This document shows, piece after piece, positions 47,963 to 57,691 of a stretch of 64,000 nt of DNA (position 1 is the first letter of the stretch; the number at the start of each line of letters is the position of its first letter). The stretch covers positions 41,364 through 105,363 of the forward strand of contig NZ_NGNS01000014.1 of assembly GCF_002165625.1 (NCBI RefSeq). Direction: 5' to 3'. Source of the DNA: Neiella marina. GTDB taxonomy: Bacteria > Pseudomonadota > Gammaproteobacteria > Enterobacterales > Neiellaceae. Under the pieces are notes generated by a model, which was given only the letters and a program-made list of their open reading frames with translations, ran no database searches and was not told where the DNA came from. The position numbers were made by a program, and so were the translations under genes.

Positions 47963-48699
47963 AAACATGGTTGTTAATTTTGTCACTGCTGGTTCCTTCT
48001 GCTGCTTTCGCAGCTGGTGGTAGCAGTGTGCCGTTGGATGACGCCAACATTGACCTGACTGACAATGCGTCACTGCAACGCGGTGCCAAATTGTTTATGA
48101 ACTACTGCTTTGGTTGTCACAGCACGCAATATCAGCGTTACGAGCGTGTTGCTACTGACATCGGTATCCCGTTGGATCTGATGCAAGAAAACCTGATCTT
48201 CACCGGTGCCAAAATCGGTGAATTGATGGAAAATTCAGTGGATGACGAACAAGCTGCGAAATGGTTTGGTGCAACTCCGCCAGACCTAACGTTGGTGGCC
48301 CGTGTTCGTGGTGTGGATTGGATCTATACCTACCTACGCACCTTCTACGTGGATGAAACGCGTCCGTTTGGGGTTAACAATGTTGTGTTCCCAAGCGTCG
48401 GTATGCCTCACGTTCTGGAAGAACTGCAAGGCATTCCAACCAAGAAATATGAAACCCGCCTAGTCGATGGTGAAGAGAAGCTGGTGTTCACTGGTGAAAT
48501 CGAAGTCGACGGTTCGGGTGAAATGAGTACTGATGAGTACGATCAAGCGGTTCGTGATATCACTAACTTCTTGGCCTATTCAGCAGAGCCAATTGCGCTG
48601 GAGCGTCAGCGTTTAGGCTACTGGGTACTTGGTTTCTTGTTCATCTTGCTAATCCTTTCTTACTTCTTGAAGAAGGAATTCTGGCGAGACGTGCATTAA
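47959..48699 (+). CDS. petC: Cytochrome c1, PetC
   Basis: 246 aa. Cleavable signal peptide (about residues 1-19), heme c site C50-F-G-C53-H54, likely Met ligand in SVGMPHVLEE, and a C-terminal membrane anchor (about 220-240) ending in a basic tail. Third subunit of the bc1 complex. Followed by a terminator before sspA. Confidence 0.96.
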   Translation: MKTWLLILSLLVPSAAFAAGGSSVPLDDANIDLTDNASLQRGAKLFMNYCFGCHSTQYQRYERVATDIGIPLDLMQENLIFTGAKIGELMENSVDDEQAAKWFGATPPDLTLVARVRGVDWIYTYLRTFYVDETRPFGVNNVVFPSVGMPHVLEELQGIPTKKYETRLVDGEEKLVFTGEIEVDGSGEMSTDEYDQAVRDITNFLAYSAEPIALERQRLGYWVLGFLFILLILSYFLKKEFWRDVH

Positions 48700-48721
48700 T
48701 CCCAATGCACTAATTTTTGCT

Positions 48722-48752
48722 AGCAAGGGGCCAGCGGCCCCTTTGCTGTTTT
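48722..48752 (+). terminator. Terminator between petC and sspA
   Basis: AGCAAGGGGCC, loop AGC, GGCCCCTTTGCT (one bulge), followed by GTTTTCAGTTTT. GC-rich stem with a moderate T-tract, so some read-through to sspA is possible. Confidence 0.75.
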
Positions 48753-48782
48753 CAGTTTTCGTTTAATGACTTGGAGGAACGC

Positions 48783-49409
48783 ATGGCTGTAGCTGCCAAT
48801 AAACGTTCTGTTATGACCCTGTTCTCTGCGATGGATGACTTGTATAGCCATCAGGTTCGCATTGTTCTGGCGGAAAAAGGCGTGACCTTTGAAGCCACTT
48901 ATGTTGATGCTGAGCACCCGTCTGAGGAGCTTGCTGAGGTCAACCCATATGGTAGCGTTCCAACTCTGGTCGACCGTGACTTAGTGCTTTACCGTGCACA
49001 AATCATTACCGAATACCTCGATGAGCGTTTTCCTCATCCGCCATTGATGCCGGTTTATCCGGTGGCTCGTGGTCGTAGCCGCTTGATGATGTATCGCATT
49101 GAAAAAGACTGGTACGGATTGGTTGAAAAGATTTTCAACAATGATGATGCTGAAAATGCTCGTCGCGAGTTGCGTGAAGGGTTATTGGCTATTGCGCCGA
49201 TCTTTACTGAAACGCCTTACTTCATGAGTGAAGAGTTCAGCCTCACTGATTGCTTCTTGGCACCATTGCTGTGGCGTTTGCCTGTGCTTGGTATTGAGTT
49301 GAGCGGCCGTGGTAGCAAAGAGCTAAAAGCCTATATGAACCGTTTGTTTGAACGCGATTCATTCAAAGCTTCATTGACTGAAGTTGAGCGCGAAATTCAC
49401 GCTTTCTAA
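48783..49409 (+). CDS. sspA: Stringent starvation protein A
   Basis: 208 aa glutathione S-transferase-fold protein that binds RNA polymerase and reshapes transcription in stationary phase. MTLFSAMDDLYSHQVRIVLAEKG, PYGSVPTLVDRDLVLY and ITEYLDERFPHPPLMP match SspA. The start is set at ATG 48783, 8 bp after GGAGG; a longer in-frame start at 48717 would begin before the terminator stem. sspB follows after 27 bp. Confidence 0.95.
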   Translation: MAVAANKRSVMTLFSAMDDLYSHQVRIVLAEKGVTFEATYVDAEHPSEELAEVNPYGSVPTLVDRDLVLYRAQIITEYLDERFPHPPLMPVYPVARGRSRLMMYRIEKDWYGLVEKIFNNDDAENARRELREGLLAIAPIFTETPYFMSEEFSLTDCFLAPLLWRLPVLGIELSGRGSKELKAYMNRLFERDSFKASLTEVEREIHAF

Positions 49410-49436
49410 GCGCGTCGTTCGCTAGCAGGAGTTACT

Positions 49437-49892
49437 ATGACCCCGAGTCGTCCTTACTTGCTCAGAGCCTTCTATGAATGGCTGGTTGACAATGATCTGA
49501 CCCCGCACTTAGTGGTAGATGCAGAGCAGCCAGATGTTGAAGTGCCACGGCAATTTGTTCAGAACGGGCAGATCGTGTTGAATATTGCACCAGCGGCAGT
49601 ATCTCAGCTGCAGATGACCAATGACGTGGTGTCATGCTCGGCTCGCTTTGGTGGTAAGCCGGAACTTCTTTACGTGCCAATGTGGGCTGTGAAAGCGATT
49701 TATGCCAGAGAAAACGGCGCTGGAACAGTGTTTGAGGCAGAGCAAGGTTATCGAGAAATGTTAAATCAGCTCGATAGTGACGATGCATCATCACAACCTG
49801 CCGCTGAGCGGGATCTGCAAAACGACAATGGCGACGACGACAAACCGACGCCGCCAACTGGTTCCAGACCAACGCTGCGAGTGGTTAAATAA
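49437..49892 (+). CDS. sspB: ClpXP protease specificity-enhancing factor SspB
   Basis: 151 aa adaptor that delivers ssrA-tagged proteins to ClpXP. The N-terminal dimer/ssrA-binding domain (RPYLLRAFYEWLVDNDLTPH through YVPMWAVKAIYARENG) is followed by an acidic disordered linker and the ClpX-docking tail, ending T-L-R-V-V-K, essentially as in E. coli. Operon with sspA. Confidence 0.96.
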   Translation: MTPSRPYLLRAFYEWLVDNDLTPHLVVDAEQPDVEVPRQFVQNGQIVLNIAPAAVSQLQMTNDVVSCSARFGGKPELLYVPMWAVKAIYARENGAGTVFEAEQGYREMLNQLDSDDASSQPAAERDLQNDNGDDDKPTPPTGSRPTLRVVK

Positions 49893-49910
49893 GGTTTCAG
49901 TCAGGCAATA

Positions 49911-49939
49911 AAAAACCGAGCGATATGCTCGGTTTTTTT
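49911..49939. terminator. Bidirectional terminator between sspB and dolP
   Basis: AAAAAACCGAGC, loop GATAT, GCTCGGTTTTTTT. A-run and T-run on opposite sides serve both convergent genes. Confidence 0.93.
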
Positions 49940-49954
49940 ATGTAAATTGGCCGA

Positions 49955-50548
49955 CTATTGGCTCGCTGATTCTTCTGGCACAAACTCAAAAACCCGCACG
50001 ACTTCAGTTACGCCACTAACGTTGCGAACTATCTCGGTGGCGATGTTGGCCTCCGAGCGGGTTACCACGCCCATCATAAATACTTTGCCATCCTCGGTGA
50101 TGATCTTCAGCCGAGAAAACTCAGTGTTCTCATCTGCCAATAGTGCACTTCTGACTTTGGTAGATAGCCAGCTATCGCTCGAACGAGTGGCCAATGATAT
50201 CGGTTCTCTAATCTCAAGCTCATTGTGTAGTTTGCCTGAGTCGACCTGATTGGCACTGATCCGTTTGACTTCATCCATTAAGTGGCTACTGGGTACTTGA
50301 CCTACCAGTAACACCGTGCCGTTGACAGCGAACACGCGGATCCGCGATTGCTTATCCAGGCCACTGCTCTCAGTGAAGGCGCTAGAGAGTTCAAACTCGA
50401 GCTTGGTATCTTCCACTTGAGTGGTTACTGGGCGCCGATCATGGAGCATGGTGGCGGTGCCAGCAGCTCCCGCAACAATGACGCCAGCACAGCCTTGCGT
50501 CAACGCAAGGCTGGCAATTGCTGCCAAACCTAAATACCAGCGAGTCAC
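49955..50548 (-). CDS. dolP: Outer-membrane lipoprotein DolP (YraP), dual BON domain
   Basis: 197 aa. Lipoprotein-like signal with Cys20 (L-T-Q-G-C; the -3 residue is weak but E. coli YraP has a similar site). Two BON domains (about 45-110 and 122-190), with RIRVFAVNGTVLLVGQVP and the matching VFMMGVVTRSEAN. DolP supports BAM function and outer-membrane integrity in E. coli. It is the last gene of lpoA-yraN-diaA-dolP, 3 bp from diaA. Confidence 0.93.
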   Translation of the reverse strand: MTRWYLGLAAIASLALTQGCAGVIVAGAAGTATMLHDRRPVTTQVEDTKLEFELSSAFTESSGLDKQSRIRVFAVNGTVLLVGQVPSSHLMDEVKRISANQVDSGKLHNELEIREPISLATRSSDSWLSTKVRSALLADENTEFSRLKIITEDGKVFMMGVVTRSEANIATEIVRNVSGVTEVVRVFEFVPEESASQ

Positions 50549-50551
50549 AGG

Positions 50552-51507
<956 letters not shown>

Positions 51508-51508
51508 G

Positions 51509-53314
51509 CTAGCTGCTCACCGGGATCAGACGCTGATCTTGGTATCGGCTCCATGGCAGGCTGACCCCCACTTCGCCTTTCTCTGAGACACTTAGGTCAC
51601 CGGTCCAGCCAGAGACAGTAAAGCCAGGTAGTTGCCGCAATGCTTCGAGCTGGGGAATGAGTGACAAGGCATCGTGACCCATAGCAAATAGGCGAATATC
51701 ACTGTATTGCCATTCCGGTGCAAGTGTCTGAACTGCGGTTTTTTGCTGCTGAAGTGCTTGGTCAGTCAGTAGCGGGATGTCAGCAATATAAATACCACCA
51801 AACTCGCTACTTTGACCGTTATGAGAACGTGGCCCGGCATAGACTTTCACCGGATCGGCGAAAGGGCTGATAGTGACATCGACAAACGACTTCAATAAAC
51901 GTGCTTGTTGGGAGCTCGCAACCACATAAATCGCATCGATATCAGCGCGGCTGCGAGGCTCTGACTCCAATTTCAGGCCGAGCGCTTGAGCCAGTTGAGC
52001 GGCGCGTGCTTTGGAATCTGTGATGCCCATGATCTGTTGCACTTGCTTCTGCATGTTCTTGGCATCTTGAATCGGTACTAAGGCAATCGAATTTGGGTTC
52101 TCTTGTTGTTGCCAAGCTTGCTCAAAAGAGCGGGTAATGCGCTGATAACTGCTGCCATTTGCTTGCAGCACCAGTGGATGTTCGATGCCTTGGTCAATGA
52201 AGAAGGTGGCGGTATTACTACCCTCAAGTTCTGGCGATAATGCAAATGAGCTCACTGCGGCCGATTGTTGGTCGTCATCGACTTGATTGAGCGCCAATAC
52301 TTGCATTGACTCATCGGCAATCTCCAATAATGTTCTGACATTTGGCTTTAATAGCGGCCCGACAATGATGGAGTGGCCGTCTTGCTGAATTTGCTGATAG
52401 AGGTCAGCAATAGTATTGCGGCCGCTATCATAAAAATGGAGCTGGGTAGGGCTCTCCAGATCGTCGAGGACAGCTTGCAGCATGCCGTTGCGAAGGGCAT
52501 GGCCTTGCGACTTGTACTTGCCACTAAGCGGCAGAATGACGGCGACATCTGCTGGCTTCTGGCCGGTAGCGGTCATTGCTTCGTTGAGGTTTGCCGGCAG
52601 TGTCGCTGATGCTGGATGGTCTTTATAAGCTTGCTGCCACTGCTGCAACTGCGCCAACACTTGTTGCAGTTGGCCTTTATTATTCAGAATCTTATACAAC
52701 GACAACCAACCATCAAAAGCTGGATCGACACTTTGGTTGGCTAACTGTGATGGCTGATTTTTTTCGACTTCAGCCAGCAAGCTCCAGATTTGCTGCTCGA
52801 CTTTGGCTTGACGCTCCACATCGACATAGGGGTAGCGTTTTACTGCTTGCTGAGCGGCTCCCCAATAATCCTCATGGTACTGGTGGATTGCTGTCGCAAT
52901 GGCATAGCGCACGTCATTGAGCTGCTTATTGAGCAATGGTTGCTCGATAGCGCTGTCATAGGACTGCTCGGCGCCAACCATGTCACCCTGAGCCATTTTT
53001 AACTGTGCGTCGAGTAGTAGCCAATGTTGTTGATTGGCTAGGTCGGTGGGTTTTGTGCCAGTTAATGTCGATGATGCTAAATCGAGCCTGCCTGAGCGCA
53101 AATAAAGCCGCGTTGCGTTCAAGCGATATTCGCTGCGCTCGGGCTCTTTAGCTTGTAGCGCCAAATCTAACCACTGTTGCGGAGACGCAATGTTGTTAAG
53201 GTCGGCCTGTGACGGCTTGTCGTTGCTGGCACAACTGAGGATGCCGAAAGCCATCATAACGACGATCAGCCAGCGTGAGATGAATGCGAAGCGACGTTGT
53301 TGTGAATAGCGCAC
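51509..53314 (-). CDS. lpoA: Penicillin-binding protein activator LpoA
   Basis: 601 aa outer-membrane lipoprotein that activates PBP1a. Lipobox I-L-S-C28. A TPR-like N-terminal domain (about 35-250) is followed by a periplasmic-binding-protein-like domain (about 260-595; VAVILPLSGKYKSQGHALRNG marks its start). The size is close to E. coli LpoA. It is divergent from rsmI with 78 bp between. Confidence 0.94.
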   Translation of the reverse strand: MRYSQQRRFAFISRWLIVVMMAFGILSCASNDKPSQADLNNIASPQQWLDLALQAKEPERSEYRLNATRLYLRSGRLDLASSTLTGTKPTDLANQQHWLLLDAQLKMAQGDMVGAEQSYDSAIEQPLLNKQLNDVRYAIATAIHQYHEDYWGAAQQAVKRYPYVDVERQAKVEQQIWSLLAEVEKNQPSQLANQSVDPAFDGWLSLYKILNNKGQLQQVLAQLQQWQQAYKDHPASATLPANLNEAMTATGQKPADVAVILPLSGKYKSQGHALRNGMLQAVLDDLESPTQLHFYDSGRNTIADLYQQIQQDGHSIIVGPLLKPNVRTLLEIADESMQVLALNQVDDDQQSAAVSSFALSPELEGSNTATFFIDQGIEHPLVLQANGSSYQRITRSFEQAWQQQENPNSIALVPIQDAKNMQKQVQQIMGITDSKARAAQLAQALGLKLESEPRSRADIDAIYVVASSQQARLLKSFVDVTISPFADPVKVYAGPRSHNGQSSEFGGIYIADIPLLTDQALQQQKTAVQTLAPEWQYSDIRLFAMGHDALSLIPQLEALRQLPGFTVSGWTGDLSVSEKGEVGVSLPWSRYQDQRLIPVSS

Positions 53315-53392
53315 AAGATCTCCTTAAATGTGGGGGAGCACGGTTTAGTGATGTATATTAACCGCTGATTCTGAACAAACAAAACCAATTCC

Positions 53393-54226
53393 ATGAGCGG
53401 CACTCTTTACATTGTACCTACCCCAATCGGCAACCTCGGAGATATTAGCGCAAGAGCTCTCGAGGTGTTAGCAGCAGTTGACGTTATTGCTGCCGAAGAC
53501 ACACGTCATACCCGAAAGTTGTTGAATCATTTTGGTATCGACACCAAAGCGGTTTCTTTGCACGCTCACAATGAAAATCAGCGCTCTGCGCAAATGCTTA
53601 ACTACCTTGAAGACGGCCAGTCATTGGCATTGGTGTCGGATGCCGGCACTCCACTTATTTCAGATCCTGGCTATCCCTTGGTGACTGCGGTGCGTCAGGC
53701 AGGTTATGAAGTGGTGGCGTTGCCCGGCCCTTGTGCGGCTATCACTGCATTATCCGCGGCGGGGCTTGCCACTGATCGATTTTGCTTCGAAGGCTTTTTG
53801 CCTGCCAAAAATGCCGGTCGCATTGACGTGCTGCAAGGACTCGCGGCCGAATCTCGGACGATGGTGTTCTATGAATCACCGAGGCGGATAATTGATACCC
53901 TTACTGCAGTTGCTGAGGTCTTCGGTGAGTCACGCCAACTGGTGGTAGCAAAAGAGCTGACCAAACGCTTTGAAACTTTTATTAGCGGTACTCCGGTTGA
54001 AGTTATCGATTGGTTTCAAGACGCTGAAGAGCGACAACAAGGCGAAATGGTGGTGATGGTCGAAGGGGCGCCCAAAGAGCAGGACCAAGATTTCGAACAA
54101 GCAGTTCATTTGGCTAAGAAGTTGCAGCCATTGATGCCTCCGAAACAGGCTGCTGGTATTGCCGCAGAGACGTTTGGCGGCAAAAAAAACGCCATTTATA
54201 AAGCCATGATGGCAGAGGAAAAGTAA
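53393..54226 (+). CDS. rsmI: 16S rRNA 2'-O-ribose C1402 methyltransferase RsmI
   Basis: 277 aa tetrapyrrole-methylase fold enzyme. LYIVPTPIGNLGDISARAL, IAAEDTRHTRKLLNHFGI and LVSDAGTPLISDPGYPLV are hallmark segments. Modifies C1402 of 16S rRNA together with RsmH. Convergent with the following EAL gene. Confidence 0.96.
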   Translation: MSGTLYIVPTPIGNLGDISARALEVLAAVDVIAAEDTRHTRKLLNHFGIDTKAVSLHAHNENQRSAQMLNYLEDGQSLALVSDAGTPLISDPGYPLVTAVRQAGYEVVALPGPCAAITALSAAGLATDRFCFEGFLPAKNAGRIDVLQGLAAESRTMVFYESPRRIIDTLTAVAEVFGESRQLVVAKELTKRFETFISGTPVEVIDWFQDAEERQQGEMVVMVEGAPKEQDQDFEQAVHLAKKLQPLMPPKQAAGIAAETFGGKKNAIYKAMMAEEK

Positions 54227-54232
54227 ACACAA

Positions 54233-55882
54233 CTAGTAGCTTGTTAGTACTTTGCTTTGGTTGTCACACATGTACTGATGAGCTTGCTGAAATGGCATTG
54301 CTTTAGCGTAAAGCCAACCCTGTGCCTCATCGACATCTGTAGTGCGCAAGAAATCCAACTGTTGCTGAGTTTCAACCCCTTCAGCGACGATGTGAAAACC
54401 AAGCTGTTTGCACAACACGACTAGTTGCTCATAGAGGCGCAAGCCTTTCTGTTCATCAGTGATCTCAAGCAACGATTTATCAAGTTTAATGGTTTGAATA
54501 TTGGTCCGAGCTAGCATGGCGATATTGGAATAACCCGTGCCAAAATCATCCATGGCCGTGGATATATTGCTTTGCACTAAACGCTCGATCATTTTGTCCA
54601 TGGCGACTTGGTTGCTGATATAACTGCTCTCGATGATTTCCACTTCAACTTGCTTAGGAAATTGCTGCATGGCTTTTTCCAACTGCTCGACCGTTTGCTC
54701 GTGCAAATCTATTGGATCGATGTTGAGGCTAACTTTAGGGTGGTAGCCGGCAGCAGCCCATTTATCGAGATCCTCGCTGACCCTATTGATTACCCACCAG
54801 TCGATAATATTGATTAGGTTATGCTCTCTCAGAGTGGGCAAAAAATAGGGCCCAGCGATATCGCCAGTTGGATGGCGTAACCTGACCAGCGCCTCGAAGC
54901 CTGAAACCAACCCAGTAGCTAGACTAATTTTCGGTTGGTAATGCAACTCGAGTTCGCCATGTTCCAAATCTTGCAGTACCTGATTGAGTTCAGATTGGCG
55001 CATTTGGTTTTGCTGCTGTACTTCAATAAAACGATCTTCGAGGCTTTCATCGAGTTTGGTGTTCACTGACAGGCTTGCGCGGAGTCGTTCGAGCTGGTGA
55101 TAGGTTGCATTGTGGCGAATGCTCAAGCGCACAAACGGATAGTAGATAGCGGTACTAATGACAATTAACACCATTTGAAAGAACACTGTACGACCGCTTT
55201 GCGACATGAACCAAGCATCGAGTAGCACCGGTGTGACCCATGAGCGCTCGGTTTCGGTAAAAGGTAACCATCCGGTTTGCAACACATGGTAAGCAATAAA
55301 CGCATTGACCATTGGTGCGAAAACAAAAGGCACCAAGAAATAAACATTGAAGACAATTGGAATGCCATAAATCAGCGTTTCATTGACGTTAAATACCGCC
55401 AGCGGCACTGATAATTTAGCGACATTTTTTTCGTGAAACTGCTCGCGACACACCAAGCAAGCCAAAATCAACCCCCAAGTTGAACCGGAACCGCCGAGGT
55501 GAACAAAGGTCGACATGAAGGTGTGCATCGGCATGCCAGCAATCATTAGATTATTGCCGAGCTCCATGCCATCGATCATATTGACTATGTGTTCGCCATG
55601 AACCCCGGTCATCCACGTCAATTGGCTAACAAAGATCCGCGTCAGGATCCGTGGAAACATCGATAGTTCTTCATATTGCGCAACGAGCAAGTAGCCTAGC
55701 ATGCTGAATAGCTCAGCAATGTAGGGCATGATTGAACTGACCAGAATAAAAACCACAGCGAAAGGTAACACTAAGTTAATGTGTTTCTTGAGAAAATGGC
55801 TAATTCCGGCACCTTTCACCAAGTGCAACCATTGCAGCCGGGAAGTGAAGGCAAGTAGGTAACTGGATAGTGTTGGAATCAA
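54233..55882 (-). CDS. EIIC-like membrane / EAL c-di-GMP phosphodiesterase, C-terminal part of an interrupted gene
   Basis: 549 aa from a TTG at 55882. Residues about 30-265 form polytopic membrane helices like a PTS EIIC (cellobiose/lactose type, with HLGGSGSTWGL and FNVNETLIYGIP). A linker and a full EAL domain (about 300-545) follow: EAL in GFEALVRLRHP, N in SLNIDP, DD in AMDDFGTGYSN, K in KLDKSLL and E in AEGVETQ, so phosphodiesterase activity is likely. The first part of the EIIC domain lies upstream in the same frame at 55910-56260 but is separated by a TAG codon. This gene is therefore broken, or read through. Confidence 0.8.
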   Translation of the reverse strand: MIPTLSSYLLAFTSRLQWLHLVKGAGISHFLKKHINLVLPFAVVFILVSSIMPYIAELFSMLGYLLVAQYEELSMFPRILTRIFVSQLTWMTGVHGEHIVNMIDGMELGNNLMIAGMPMHTFMSTFVHLGGSGSTWGLILACLVCREQFHEKNVAKLSVPLAVFNVNETLIYGIPIVFNVYFLVPFVFAPMVNAFIAYHVLQTGWLPFTETERSWVTPVLLDAWFMSQSGRTVFFQMVLIVISTAIYYPFVRLSIRHNATYHQLERLRASLSVNTKLDESLEDRFIEVQQQNQMRQSELNQVLQDLEHGELELHYQPKISLATGLVSGFEALVRLRHPTGDIAGPYFLPTLREHNLINIIDWWVINRVSEDLDKWAAAGYHPKVSLNIDPIDLHEQTVEQLEKAMQQFPKQVEVEIIESSYISNQVAMDKMIERLVQSNISTAMDDFGTGYSNIAMLARTNIQTIKLDKSLLEITDEQKGLRLYEQLVVLCKQLGFHIVAEGVETQQQLDFLRTTDVDEAQGWLYAKAMPFQQAHQYMCDNQSKVLTSY

Positions 55883-55909
55883 TATTGCGTAGCCAGAAAA
55901 GCCTTCTGA

Positions 55910-56260
55910 CTAAAATGCCAATGCATCGAGCTCGGCAGAACGTTGGGTGGCGTCAAAGACAAAGCAACACAATGCCAATATTGGTGACGCAACCGTATTT
56001 AAGCCAAGGTTTTTGGCTAAATAAAAGCTCATTGATCCGACTAGAGCTAATGAAAACAAACCAAACAGAACGGCGTTGCAAGAACTGATTGCGGCGACTA
56101 TCTGTGGCGATTGGGAAAACCAGTCAAAGCGATGGGTGTATTCAGACAGCACCGCAGATGATGCCATCAAAATGACAAACGGCACTAGGGCGATGCAAGC
56201 TTCTCGAAGCGATAGAAAGAACGACAGCTGGGCAATGCTTTTATGGCTGTTTGGTAACAT
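55910..56260 (-). pseudogene. N-terminal fragment of the EIIC-EAL gene, ending at an in-frame TAG
   Basis: 116 aa with three hydrophobic helices. FFLSLREACIALVPFVILMA is a typical start of a PTS EIIC domain. It ends in an amber codon (55910-55912). The frame continues after it without a shift: S-E-G-F-S-G-Y-A-I-L, then the 549 aa ORF. Reading through would give about 675 aa, the expected size of an EIIC-EAL protein. A single base change, for example CAG to TAG, would explain it. Confidence 0.75.
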
Positions 56261-56426
56261 GGAGCCCCATATTTTTGCTCTTAGGCGTTTCTGTAGCTGA
56301 GCTTCATTGATGCTCGCAGTTTAGTACAGGCTTGAACTTGGCTTTATTCTCAGCTGCAGAGTTGCGAGCTGACTCAAAACTATCGCAGCCAACAAAATCC
56401 AGTCAACTATATAGCCATGTTAGTAC

Positions 56427-56455
56427 TTGGGTTCGCGTTGCAATCGGTGTACACT
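56427..56455 (+). promoter_or_regulatory. rnpB promoter
   Basis: TTGGGT (56427-56432), 17 bp, TACACT (56450-56455), placing the start of transcription at about 56462, exactly where RNase P RNA begins. Confidence 0.6.
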
Positions 56456-56462
56456 GCGCGCC

Positions 56463-56815
<353 letters not shown>

Positions 56816-56875
56816 TCTTTGAGTTCAGTAACTTGCAGCTATGCGAGGTTACTGTGATACAAAGTGTGCAACAAA

Positions 56876-57067
56876 ATGAGTAACGGAAGCTTAAACATAC
56901 TTACCAGCGTAATGGCATTTACTACCTCTGCCTGCGCGTTCCTTCAGTCGTTAGAAACTATACAAAGCTACCCGAATTCATTCGCTTTAGCCTGCGTACA
57001 CGCTCACCTAAGCAAGCACAAAGACGCTCTTGAGGTTGTGGGTTGCTTAGGTTTTCAAATGCAATAA
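56876..57067 (+). CDS. Small hypothetical protein downstream of rnpB
   Basis: 63 aa from ATG 56876 (an ATG at 56864 is also in frame). A mildly hydrophobic N-terminal stretch (about residues 7-22) is followed by a Cys/His-containing tail. No ribosome site and no family. It may be a remnant of a mobile cassette or spurious. Confidence 0.25.
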   Translation: MSNGSLNILTSVMAFTTSACAFLQSLETIQSYPNSFALACVHAHLSKHKDALEVVGCLGFQMQ

Positions 57068-57105
57068 ATTGAGAGCATGATATTTGTTGCGTTAACAGTT
57101 GCCTA

Positions 57106-57489
57106 TCATCGCTTCTCGCTTGCAACTTGCTTTGCTTTATCCACGGTAAGCTTGTTTCTTATGCTATTCAATTCTTCGAGGGTTTCGGGGCAGCTGGTAT
57201 CGTTAATGAACTTATCTAGCAGTTCAACTTTATCTTGGTAGTCCCGTTTGTGCTCAATCATTCGAAGGCGGTAGCGGACTCGAGCCAGAACCAATGTGGC
57301 GACACATGAGATAAGCCCTGATAGGAACGCTATTGTGGGCTCTTTAAGGTATGGAGCTAAAGGCGATGTCTCTGGTAGGTTTTTTGACCATGTAAGTAGA
57401 ATAAAAGTCGTTACGCTGGTGAGAGTTGCGCTGCTCAAGACATCTGTTTTGCTGATAGTCTTCTGTTTTGAATTCATCCCCTCAGACAC
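57106..57489 (-). CDS. Hypothetical membrane protein, third gene of unknown cassette
   Basis: 127 aa with two hydrophobic segments (about residues 22-39 and 52-71), then a charged helical tail that likely forms a coiled coil (RLRMIEHKRDYQDKVELLDK). The start is put at GTG 57489: AAGGAG lies 5 bp upstream, and it overlaps the previous gene's stop by 8 bp. The longest frame (to 57588) would overlap far more and lacks a site. No family recognised. The third gene of the cassette with the two following entries. Confidence 0.6.
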   Translation of the reverse strand: MSEGMNSKQKTISKTDVLSSATLTSVTTFILLTWSKNLPETSPLAPYLKEPTIAFLSGLISCVATLVLARVRYRLRMIEHKRDYQDKVELLDKFINDTSCPETLEELNSIRNKLTVDKAKQVASEKR

Positions 57490-57691
57490 TTTTACTCCTT
57501 TTATGGTGCTCGATTGCCTTCCATAAAGGGTCGTCAGGGTATAGGTATACAATTGATGTGCTTGGTGCGCCCCCTGCATCAACAACAATTTTTACTTTGC
57601 GAGTCTTTAAGCGTTGAACAATTAGAGGCATGAGGTACGCGACTGCAATCGATACAATCACAACAAGCAATAGCGCTACATGAGCTTCCAC
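57482..57691 (-). CDS. Small hypothetical membrane protein, second gene of unknown cassette
   Basis: 69 aa with an N-terminal transmembrane helix (about residues 5-26), a basic stop-transfer (QRLKTRKVK) and a short domain with VVDAGGAPSTSIVYLYPDDP. No family recognised. Overlaps the 301 aa gene by 16 bp and the 127 aa gene by 8 bp, so the three should be co-translated. Confidence 0.6.
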   Translation of the reverse strand: MEAHVALLLVVIVSIAVAYLMPLIVQRLKTRKVKIVVDAGGAPSTSIVYLYPDDPLWKAIEHHKRSKSV

